DNA from: Megamonas hypermegale
GTDB taxonomy: Bacteria > Bacillota > Negativicutes > Selenomonadales > Selenomonadaceae
Assembly: GCA_002314325.1 (NCBI GenBank)
Contig: DCFC01000043.1
Location: forward strand, 216 to 31,707
DNA length: 31,492 bases
Direction of reading: 5' to 3'
Of this stretch, positions 6,755 through 13,167 are shown in pieces. Under the pieces are notes generated by a model that was not told the DNA's origin, did no database searches, and saw only the letters and a program-made list of their open reading frames with translations. The first letter of the stretch is position 1, and each line of letters opens with the position of its first letter. The position numbers and the translations under genes are program-made.

Positions 6755-6792
6755 TAGTGTAATATAGATGATATTTTATCTATATTACACTA
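6755..6792 (+). terminator. Terminator between the small basic protein and the radical SAM operon
   Basis: TAGTGTAATATAGAT pairs perfectly with ATCTATATTACACTA around an 8-base loop. AATTATTTTT follows. Confidence 0.7.
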
Positions 6793-6854
6793 AATTATTT
6801 TTAGTAAAATTATTAAAAATTATAATATAAATAAATTGATGAGAAGGTTATTTG

Positions 6855-8165
6855 GTGAAAGTATCAAAATATAATTTTTTTAAAAAATATGATAATACAA
6901 TAATTTTTTTTAATGCAATGACGTGTGCTTTGGCAGTTGTAGATAATAGTTTTTTACAAGTGATTAAGGATATAAAAAATAAATGTTATGATGAAAAAAA
7001 ATATGATAAAGATTTACTTAATAATATGAAATTATCAGGAGCAATAATTGATGATGATGTAAATGAATTGAAATTAATAAATTTTTATAGAAATATAGGA
7101 AAATATGATACCACTACATTGGCACTTACAATAGCACCTACATTAGCATGTAATTTTCGTTGTAAGTATTGTTTTGAAAATCATAATACTGGTGTTATGA
7201 ATAGTGATAATCAAAATGCATTGATAGAATTTATTTCTGCTCATATGGCAAATATAAGAAATTTATCAATTACATGGTATGGTGGAGAGCCATTGATTGC
7301 AAAATCAATAATATATTCCTTATCCAAGAAGATACTTGAATTATGTAATGAAAATAATATTGAATATAATGCGTTTATTATTACCAATGCTAGTTTATTA
7401 ACAGATGATGATATTATTGCATTTAAAAATTATCATATTAAAGGAGCCCAAGTAACTATTGATGGCCCTCAGAAAATTCATGATAAAAGAAGAATTAGTT
7501 GTAATGGTAAAAGTACATTTAATTTATTGATTAATAATATTGATAAATTATTAAATAATGATTTAGACGTTATTTTACGTATAAATGTAGATAAAGAAAA
7601 TGTTAATTCATTAGATGAATTATTGAATATAATAAAAAAGAGAATATTAAAATATCAAAAATTAAGAATAGATTTTGGAAAAGTATCTATGTTTACAGAA
7701 ATATGTAAATCAATAGAAAACAATTGTTTTGATAATGAACAATATGCGGATATACTTTTACCACTATATAAAAAAGTTATAGATATGGGATTTGTTATGA
7801 ATAAGATGACTGTTTATCCACATATACGATATAATTATTGTTGTACAGATTATATTAATTCGTTTGTTATAGATGTTGAAGGATATATGTATAAATGTTG
7901 GAATCATGTTGGAGATAAAGTTTATAGTTGTGCGCATTTAACAGATAAAGATAAAAAACCATCAGTGAAATATTTAAATTGGATAGAATGGAATCCTTTA
8001 CTAATAGATAAATGTAAAAAATGTAATATGTTACCAATTTGCATGGGTGGTTGTCCAGATGCGGCGAGAAAAAATGTAAATAATATGCCAGTATGTGATA
8101 CAGTAAAATATAATCTTGAAAAGATACTTGAGTTTTATTATGAAAAATTAAAAGGAGAAATTTGA
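6855..8165 (+). CDS. Radical SAM/SPASM peptide maturase
   Basis: A 436-residue enzyme expected to modify ribosomal peptides, probably by forming thioether links at Cys residues. After an N-terminal part of about 85 residues (a possible peptide-recognition region), the radical SAM motif appears as ACNFRCKYC, that is C-x3-C-x2-C at about residues 99-106, binding the catalytic [4Fe-4S] cluster and S-adenosylmethionine. TWYGGEPLI and AQVTIDGPQKIHDKRR are typical further motifs. The C-terminal SPASM domain shows Cys pairs and the set KCKKCNMLPICMGGC (C-x2-C-x5-C-x3-C) with a late Cys in MPVCDT, for two auxiliary clusters. GTG at 6855 is 7 bases after AGAAGG; TTG at 6852 is the alternative. Four Cys-rich peptide genes follow directly. 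It resembles maturases of clostridial Cys-rich peptides (as I recall, the Clo7bot/ranthipeptide kind). Confidence 0.9.
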   Translation: MKVSKYNFFKKYDNTIIFFNAMTCALAVVDNSFLQVIKDIKNKCYDEKKYDKDLLNNMKLSGAIIDDDVNELKLINFYRNIGKYDTTTLALTIAPTLACNFRCKYCFENHNTGVMNSDNQNALIEFISAHMANIRNLSITWYGGEPLIAKSIIYSLSKKILELCNENNIEYNAFIITNASLLTDDDIIAFKNYHIKGAQVTIDGPQKIHDKRRISCNGKSTFNLLINNIDKLLNNDLDVILRINVDKENVNSLDELLNIIKKRILKYQKLRIDFGKVSMFTEICKSIENNCFDNEQYADILLPLYKKVIDMGFVMNKMTVYPHIRYNYCCTDYINSFVIDVEGYMYKCWNHVGDKVYSCAHLTDKDKKPSVKYLNWIEWNPLLIDKCKKCNMLPICMGGCPDAARKNVNNMPVCDTVKYNLEKILEFYYEKLKGEI

Positions 8166-8166
8166 G

Positions 8167-8280
8167 ATGATATTTTTAATAAAGCCTAAAAGTTTTTTTA
8201 TGTTAAGTAATTGTAAAGGATATTGTTTTATTGATTGTTGGAGGGTTGGAAGTTGTGATAGAAAAAGAAGTGTAATGTAA
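8167..8280 (+). CDS. Cys-rich RiPP precursor peptide A
   Basis: A 37-residue peptide starting MIFLIKPKSFFMLSN and then CKGYCFIDCWRVGSC, giving C-x3-C-x3-C-x5-C and a basic tail (DRKRSVM). AAAGGAG at 8151-8157 lies inside the end of the maturase gene, 9 bases before the ATG, and the ATG is two bases after the maturase stop. Its own stop abuts the next ATG (8281). Its start (FLIKP) resembles the other three peptides (K-I-L-I-Q-P, K-I-L-I-K-P, K-F-L-L-K-I), and all share C-x3-C-x3-C. Probable substrate of the adjacent radical SAM enzyme, with a very short leader. Confidence 0.75.
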   Translation: MIFLIKPKSFFMLSNCKGYCFIDCWRVGSCDRKRSVM

Positions 8281-8958
8281 ATGAAGATTAGTGGTTATAT
8301 AATGTTTACTGATTTAAAAAATGAAAAAAATATTCTAGAAGGGGATTTACTTCTTGAGGATATTTTAGAGGCAAAGTTATTAAAATCTGAAGGAAATATA
8401 ATTTTTAATAAAATGAAGGGAAATGATGTTAAATTAAAAGGTGAAATATATGGAGAAAATTTAAATGGTGATAAAATAAATTTAGAAGGAATAATAAATT
8501 TAAAAAAAATAGTAGGAAAACAAATTAGTATAGAAGGAATTTTATCTGGAAATAATATAAAAGGAGATGATATAATTGTAAATGGACAAGTATATTTGCA
8601 ATATTTGCAAGCTAAAGAAATAAAATTAAGTTTATCAAAAAATAATCATATAGGTAAAATTATAAGTGATAATATTAAAGTTTTTTTAGATAAAAAAAAC
8701 GATTTTGAAAATATTTCAATGGTATTAAGAAATATAAATAATAAAAAAGCATATTTTAATCATAAAGGAAAAATATCAATAGAAAAAATTATAGCTGAAA
8801 ATATTATTCTAGATCATTGTTATGTTGATAAAATAAAATGTAAAAATATCATTTTAAAAAATAATTGCATAATCAATACATTGATTTTTGAAAAAAATTG
8901 TATATTGGAAGGGAAAAATGAAATAAAAAATAAAGTAAAAGGAGAATATGTTTTATGA
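8281..8958 (+). CDS. Beta-helix (bactofilin-like) repeat protein in the RiPP operon
   Basis: A 225-residue protein I cannot assign to a named family. It consists of short repeats of about 9-12 residues with alternating hydrophobics, Gly and Asn/Lys, for example KLKGEIYGENLNGDKINLEG and ISIEGILSGNNIKGDDIIVNG read as successive turns. This is the pattern of a small beta-helix, as in bactofilins and other polymer-forming proteins. It has no signal peptide or transmembrane segment. The ATG directly follows the stop of peptide A, with little ribosome site of its own, so translation is probably coupled. The end overlaps the start of peptide B (ATGA). Being locked between precursors, it is probably a scaffold, chaperone or assembly partner for the peptides, though no activity is shown. 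Codons are extremely AT-rich. Confidence 0.7.
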   Translation: MKISGYIMFTDLKNEKNILEGDLLLEDILEAKLLKSEGNIIFNKMKGNDVKLKGEIYGENLNGDKINLEGIINLKKIVGKQISIEGILSGNNIKGDDIIVNGQVYLQYLQAKEIKLSLSKNNHIGKIISDNIKVFLDKKNDFENISMVLRNINNKKAYFNHKGKISIEKIIAENIILDHCYVDKIKCKNIILKNNCIINTLIFEKNCILEGKNEIKNKVKGEYVL

Positions 8959-9092
8959 AAATTTTGATTCAACCAGTAAGAAATATGAGTTTAGTTAAAT
9001 CTAAGTCCTTAGAAGGATGTAGAAGTGATTGTAGCTCACAATGTTATGCTAAATGTACTAATTTAGGATGTCCAGTTAAAGGTCTTTTTTAA
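8955..9092 (+). CDS. Cys-rich RiPP precursor peptide B
   Basis: A 45-residue peptide starting MKILIQPVRNMSLVKSKSLE, followed by GCRSDCSSQCYAKCTNLGCP and VKGLF. The five Cys are spaced C-x3-C-x3-C-x3-C-x4-C. The ATG overlaps the stop of the beta-helix gene and follows AAAAGGAG by 10 bases. The Cys core is clearly related to peptide C; both have G-C-x3-C-x2-Q-C-Y-A-x-C-x4-C-P. The even C-x3 spacing is like ranthipeptide or other thioether RiPP cores, in which each Cys sulphur is joined to a nearby residue. No protease or exporter gene is adjacent. Confidence 0.8.
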   Translation: MKILIQPVRNMSLVKSKSLEGCRSDCSSQCYAKCTNLGCPVKGLF

Positions 9093-9119
9093 AAAATTAT
9101 AAAAAGGTAGGTAATTATA

Positions 9120-9236
9120 ATGAAAATTTTAATAAAACCTGATTTGAAAAAAATATATAATTATGGTGGCTGTAGCAGTAAATGCGGTGCGCAATGCTAT
9201 GCTGATTGCAGGGGATTAGCTTGTCCGTTTAAGTAA
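9120..9236 (+). CDS. Cys-rich RiPP precursor peptide C
   Basis: A 38-residue peptide starting MKILIKPDLKKIYNYG, then GCSSKCGAQCYADCRGLACP and FK. It has five Cys in the spacing C-x3-C-x3-C-x3-C-x4-C, the same as peptide B, and shares Q-C-Y-A with it. The seven-residue start (MKILI, Q or K, P) is also the same, whereas the region between start and core differs. That pattern suggests a conserved recognition start plus a conserved core after duplication. GGTAGGT upstream is a usable ribosome site. Slightly less AT-rich codons in the core (TGC, GCG) hint at selection on or separate origin of this copy. Confidence 0.8.
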   Translation: MKILIKPDLKKIYNYGGCSSKCGAQCYADCRGLACPFK

Positions 9237-9318
9237 AAAATATTTTAGTATTATGTAATGTTTTTTTATAGTACTAGGATTATTTAATAAAATTTTTGTT
9301 AAAATCAAAGGAGTTTTT

Positions 9319-9420
9319 ATGAAATTTTTATTAAAAATTCATAAACAAAAAATAAAAATGACATCTTTTTTTTGTAATGCTCGTTGTGATATTAGATGTA
9401 ATGAATTTTTAAGATGGTAA
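9319..9420 (+). CDS. Cys-rich RiPP precursor peptide D
   Basis: A 33-residue peptide starting MKFLLKIHKQKIKM, then TSFFCNARCDIRCNEFLRW, with C-x3-C-x3-C. It has an excellent ribosome site, AAAGGAG at 9307-9313, 5 bases before ATG. It keeps the M-K-hydrophobic-L start of the others but lacks the Pro and has only three Cys. It lies 82 bases after peptide C, in a stretch with no other gene. I regard it as a diverged fourth precursor. Confidence 0.65.
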   Translation: MKFLLKIHKQKIKMTSFFCNARCDIRCNEFLRW

Positions 9421-9445
9421 TTATTAAATTTAGAGGATAATTTTT

Positions 9446-9817
9446 ATGAGTATGACAGAAGAAGAAAAAAGTAAATGTGAGAAAATAATTCATAGTCATG
9501 CAGTAGCGGCAGCAGCAGGAAATTTAGTCCCTGTGCCAGGTGTAGGTGTGGCAGCGGATATGGTAACGATGACGACAATGGCTATGGCGTTATCTAGTGT
9601 TTTTGGAGATTCTATACAAGAAAGCGTTGCTAAAAATATGGCTATTGCAGCTATAAAACAAACAATGCTTAAACAACCTATAAAAACACTTGCGAAAGAA
9701 GCTTCAAAGATAATACCTTTTTTAGGGCAGATTGTTGCACCGTCAATTAGTGTGGCGATGTTAGAATCTGCTGGTTGGTGTTTAGCTGAAGAATTATCAA
9801 ATAAACGAAATAGTTAA
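9446..9817 (+). CDS. DUF697/YcjF-like small helical-hairpin membrane-associated protein
   Basis: A 123-residue protein with a helix rich in Ala and small residues. HAVAAAAGNLVPVPGVGVAA (about residues 18-37) is followed by a second hydrophobic helix with MVTMTTMAMALSSVFG and later IPFLGQIVAPSISVAMLESAGW. The pattern of Ala-rich helix, P-V-P-G-V-G turn and Met/Thr-rich helix recalls the DUF697/YcjF domain often fused to dynamin-like or Era-like GTPases, but no GTPase is present here. It begins 25 bases after peptide D, with AGAGG 9 bases upstream. It may be an immunity or membrane partner for the RiPP locus; that is inference from position only. Confidence 0.65.
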   Translation: MSMTEEEKSKCEKIIHSHAVAAAAGNLVPVPGVGVAADMVTMTTMAMALSSVFGDSIQESVAKNMAIAAIKQTMLKQPIKTLAKEASKIIPFLGQIVAPSISVAMLESAGWCLAEELSNKRNS

Positions 9818-9860
9818 GTCGCAAGTGTTATTGTTTATAAGACAGTAAGGATTTGATGAA

Positions 9861-10010
9861 ATGGCAGATAAACGAATTGAATATATGTGTAGTCATTGTG
9901 GTAAAAAAGAAATCAGAAATACTTCAATGGGCAGACCGCTTCCAGGAAAATGTCCTAGAAAACAAGAAAATAAACCACATACTTGGGTGATTAATCGTCA
10001 TCTTAATTGA
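9861..10010 (+). CDS. 49-residue mini zinc-binding protein
   Basis: This reading frame is too short for usual gene callers. It encodes MADKRIEYMCSHCGKKEIRN, then TSMGRPLPGKCPRKQENKPH and TWVINRHLN. CSHCGK plus a later C-P and His residues suggest a small zinc ribbon. The coding sequence is coherent, with a stop before a strong terminator at 10055-10122, and GTAAGGATTTGATGAA upstream provides AAGGA 7 bases before an earlier frame element and 12 bases before ATG, so the ribosome site is only fair. Similar short Cys-pair proteins are found in many accessory regions, with unknown role. It would be the last gene of the AT-rich operon. Confidence 0.6.
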   Translation: MADKRIEYMCSHCGKKEIRNTSMGRPLPGKCPRKQENKPHTWVINRHLN

Positions 10011-10054
10011 ATAAGTTAATAATGCAAATATAATATTGAATATGTAAAAATTTT

Positions 10055-10122
10055 GGTTCTATAATAAATCTTAGAATAAGGAATTTTCTCTTACCTTAAC
10101 ATCTATTGTAGAACCTTTTTTT
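10055..10122 (+). terminator. Terminator closing the AT-rich RiPP region
   Basis: A long imperfect stem: GGTTCTATAATAAATC pairs with GATGTTAAGG-side sequence ending TATTGTAGAACC, continued inside by a TAAG/CTTA pair. TTTTTTT follows at 10116-10122. Confidence 0.75.
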
Positions 10123-10438
10123 GTTAAAATGTAGATATAAGGATGAGCAAGAGATAGTATTACGGAATATGTTTGAGTTTGATTATATATTTTAAAGTAG
10201 CATATATAGATTTTATCTAAGAGCGTTAATATAATATCAGATTGGCTGTTTATAGTATGCTATAGAGTTGTTTTTGTTTATAAATAGTAATAACAAATAA
10301 AATTGTTTTTTGAATTGATAAAGCAAAATATATATAAATTATACTTAGCAGTACACCAATTTTGTGTTCAATTTAGGTAAAATGAAGGCATGATTTAAGT
10401 CTACATATCATGATTTTGTCGGAAAGGATATGTGAGTT
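10123..10438 (+). other. Gene-free AT-rich stretch before the PIN-kinase operon
   Basis: No open frame with a credible start is seen on either strand. The left part is featureless AT-rich DNA. The last 100 bases contain the conserved upstream element and the ribosome site GGAAAGGA (10421-10428). Base composition changes sharply at the start of the next gene, marking the edge of the AT-rich island. Confidence 0.6.
10342..10383 (+). promoter_or_regulatory. Conserved upstream element, copy 2, before the PIN-kinase operon
   Basis: TACTTAGCAGTACACCAATT starts at 10342, with CAGTA at 10349-10353 and TAAAAT at 10378-10383, exactly 24 bases apart as in the other two copies. The left half-site is imperfect and the centre is one base longer than in copies 1 and 3. 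Similarity continues past the -10 region (GATTT, then T-x-x-AC). Confidence 0.65.
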
Positions 10439-12385
10439 ATGTCTATTAAAGTAAAAGAATTGGCGGAGAAACTGGAGCTTGAAGAGCCGGCTGTGATTGA
10501 GTTTCTGAGTGATTTGGGAATATATGCGGAAGACATTGATGATACGCTGAACGATGATGAGGAGAGAAAACTTAATGAAATATTGGCGGCTTCTTCTGCT
10601 GATTTAAGGTCGGACCGGTTATTAAAGTTCTATGTTAAAAATTATAAAATTCTCATAGACACTTCAAGTCTGCTGAAAAGTTTGTCGAACGTTTATGTAT
10701 CGCGGTTCTGGTCGAATATAATACCGCTGCTCGAATTGTACAAGAACAGGATTATTGTACCGATTAATGTGCAGCGGGAAGTTGAAGAAAGTATAAACAG
10801 TTCATATACAAAATCAAAGGCGCAGAAGATACGGCAGATAATTACCAAGCTGAAAGAGGCGCAGATTATTCAGATAAAGGGCGAGGACAGTTTTCGCAAG
10901 GCTGATGATGTGTTCCTGTATGTTATCAATAAGTTTAAATCCAAGTATAAAATTCTGCTGATAACGGAAGACCGGCTTTTGGCAAAAAATATTTTAAATA
11001 AAGCTAAATCTTCGAATGTGATTGTGAAAAGTCTTGATAATGAAGGTTCTTTGAAAGATATATTCAGCAAACCTGTATTTGAGTTGGCAGGCAGTTTGAT
11101 AAAAATTTCCAATGAAAGTTTAAAAGTAACCTGTATACCGACTGTTGGAGATATTGTATATAACGGCAAGAAGCCTAAACCTAAGAAAAAACCGAAGCCG
11201 CAGCATGATGACGTTAAAAAAGCAAAAAAGGAAGATAAAAGCATTTTTTCGATGATACATGATTTTTTCTTCGGTTCAAAAGATGATGTATCAAAAGAAA
11301 ATTCTTCGGTGGAACAGGCAGATGAAAAGTCGGTCGATACGCGAAAGAAAATAAAACTTCTGAAGCTTCTCGGCAAAGGCGGGGAAGCCGCGGTTTATAC
11401 GACGAATACGCAATATGTGGCGAAAATCTACAATCGGGATAAAATCACGAAATACAGAGAAGCGAAAATAAAATTGATGACCTCGAAGAATATTCAGTAT
11501 CCGGGTATTTGTTATCCGCAGGAGATTTTGTACAATGCTAAAGATGAGTTTGTCGGTTATTTAATGCTTAAAGCTAAGGGCGTAGAGTTGCAGAAGAGTA
11601 TTTTTCTGAAACCGTTGTTTTTAAAGCAGTTTCCGGATTGGAAAAAACGGGATATCGTTCAGCTGTGTATTACGATTTTGGATAAAATCAGATTTCTGCA
11701 TAGGCATAATATTATTCTGGGCGACATAAATCCGTTTAATATAATGGTCTGTTCGCCGACTGAGGTTTATTTTGTCGATGTTGACAGTTACCAGGTGGAA
11801 GGATTTCCTTGTCCTGTCGGGACAATTCCGTTTACAGCACAGGAAATTTTGCGGGAGAATAGATGTTACAAGCGAACGTATAATAGGGACAGGCATTATA
11901 ACGAATATCTGCGCAGTTTCAGCAGTGATTATTTTGCCGTGGCCGTGTTACTGTTCATGATTATAATGATGGGAAAAAATCCGTATTCATTGCAAGGCGG
12001 CGAGAGTATGGAAAGTAATATGCTCAACATGGATTTTGCTTATCCGCTCAATGAGTTGAAAAATGACAGGACGCCGGAAGGAGCATGGATATATATATGG
12101 AGCCATTTGCCGTATTTTATCAAAACGGATTTTTACAATACTTTTCATAAAGACGGCAGGTATTCGCGAGCTGAGAACCGGCTGTCTGTAGAAAGATGGC
12201 TGGATGATTTCAATAAATATTTGAAATTGCTGGATAACGGCAGTATCGGCAGTCAGGATGAAATGTCGGAGGCGGTTTTTCCGACTCGATACAAAAAAGC
12301 CGTTGTGCGGGCTTATGCGAATTTAAGTATTTTTAGGAGAATAATTAATTGGTTTAGGCGATTGTTTAAAAATTTGTTTAATTGA
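10439..12385 (+). CDS. IF2N-PIN-protein kinase fusion (TerY-P triad kinase)
   Basis: A 648-residue multidomain protein. Residues 1-55 (VKELAEKLELEEPAVIEFLS and on) resemble the small N-terminal domain of translation factor IF-2. Residues about 68-210 look like a PIN nuclease domain: ILIDTSSLL (Asp74), REVEESI (Glu114/117), KADDVFLYV (Asp156/157) and LLITEDRLLA (Glu177/Asp178) supply the acidic set. A Lys/Pro-rich linker follows (245-265). The kinase domain (about 305-600) has LGKGGEAAVY, VAKIY with Lys329, a catalytic loop GDINPFNIMV (Asp429, Asn434; HRD is replaced by LGD) and a VDVDSY motif (Asp447) instead of DFG. The C-terminus is basic and amphipathic. The vWA and PP2C genes overlap in sequence, as in the known TerY-kinase-phosphatase triads. 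A PIN fusion to this kinase is not one I know. Confidence 0.85.
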   Translation: MSIKVKELAEKLELEEPAVIEFLSDLGIYAEDIDDTLNDDEERKLNEILAASSADLRSDRLLKFYVKNYKILIDTSSLLKSLSNVYVSRFWSNIIPLLELYKNRIIVPINVQREVEESINSSYTKSKAQKIRQIITKLKEAQIIQIKGEDSFRKADDVFLYVINKFKSKYKILLITEDRLLAKNILNKAKSSNVIVKSLDNEGSLKDIFSKPVFELAGSLIKISNESLKVTCIPTVGDIVYNGKKPKPKKKPKPQHDDVKKAKKEDKSIFSMIHDFFFGSKDDVSKENSSVEQADEKSVDTRKKIKLLKLLGKGGEAAVYTTNTQYVAKIYNRDKITKYREAKIKLMTSKNIQYPGICYPQEILYNAKDEFVGYLMLKAKGVELQKSIFLKPLFLKQFPDWKKRDIVQLCITILDKIRFLHRHNIILGDINPFNIMVCSPTEVYFVDVDSYQVEGFPCPVGTIPFTAQEILRENRCYKRTYNRDRHYNEYLRSFSSDYFAVAVLLFMIIMMGKNPYSLQGGESMESNMLNMDFAYPLNELKNDRTPEGAWIYIWSHLPYFIKTDFYNTFHKDGRYSRAENRLSVERWLDDFNKYLKLLDNGSIGSQDEMSEAVFPTRYKKAVVRAYANLSIFRRIINWFRRLFKNLFN

Positions 12386-12402
12386 AGAAAGGAATGGTAA
12401 GA

Positions 12403-13167
12403 ATGGAAAATAACGCTTTAATAAGATTACAGGATTTGGTTGACAATCCGACGACGCGCGTGCCGATTTGCATATGTTTGGATACGAGTGCTTCCATGCT
12501 GGTGGTAGAGAGCGGGACATATGAGAAAACAGGCGAAACCGTTTATGAAGACGGCAGGACATGGAATATTGTTTCCGGCGGCGAAACGAGGTTGAATGAA
12601 CTGCAAAAAGGGTTGCAACTTTTCTTTGATGCGATTACCGGCGATGAAGTGGCAAAATATGCGGCGGAAATATGTGTCGTTCAGTTTAATGATGATGCCG
12701 AATGTTTGCTTGATTTCGGCAGTATCGAACGGCAGCAGGTGCCGCAGCTTAAAGCAAAAGGTGATACGCATATGGGCGAAGCCGTTAATCTGGCATTGGA
12801 TTTGCTGGAAAAGAGGAAGAATGAATATAAAGATAAAGGCGTAGACTATTATCAGCCGTGGCTTGTTATTCTGACGGACGGAGAAAACAATGGCTCTCAA
12901 GATAGCTGGCAGCGTGCAATCGATAGAGTCGGTAATATGGTAAAAAGTAAAAAACTTACAGTTTTTCCTATCGGTATCGGCAAGGAAGCGAATATGTCCT
13001 CTTTGGGCAAACTGTCGCCGAACCGTTCACCGCTTCGTTTGCAGGGATTAAAATTTGCCGAATTTTTTGAGTGGCTCAGTAAAAGTGTTTCCAAAACGTC
13101 TCAATCCGTGCCAGGCGAACTTGTCGCTTTGGATACGGAAGGCATTAAAGGTTGGGGTACGTTATAA
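12403..13167 (+). CDS. TerY-type von Willebrand factor A domain protein
   Basis: A 254-residue cytoplasmic vWA protein, the second gene of the triad. The metal-ion-dependent adhesion site is complete: ICLDTSASM (Asp27, Ser29, Ser31), a Thr in KGDTHMGEAV (Thr122) and VILTDGENNG (Asp159). FPIGIGKEANMSSLGKLS and FAEFFEWLSKSVSK near the end are typical of TerY relatives. These vWA proteins are thought to act as metal-dependent docking partners for the kinase and phosphatase. The chosen ATG is 9 bases after AAAGGA; a TTG at 12382 in the same frame overlaps the kinase stop and gives no better start. The stop overlaps the next ATG. Confidence 0.9.
   Translation: MENNALIRLQDLVDNPTTRVPICICLDTSASMLVVESGTYEKTGETVYEDGRTWNIVSGGETRLNELQKGLQLFFDAITGDEVAKYAAEICVVQFNDDAECLLDFGSIERQQVPQLKAKGDTHMGEAVNLALDLLEKRKNEYKDKGVDYYQPWLVILTDGENNGSQDSWQRAIDRVGNMVKSKKLTVFPIGIGKEANMSSLGKLSPNRSPLRLQGLKFAEFFEWLSKSVSKTSQSVPGELVALDTEGIKGWGTL

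Noticed and set aside
8955..9236. Peptides B and C as metallothionein-like or simple zinc-binding proteins
   Set aside because: Even C-x3 spacing, shared short N-terminus and the position directly after a radical SAM/SPASM gene fit a modified peptide better; metal binding cannot be excluded from sequence alone.
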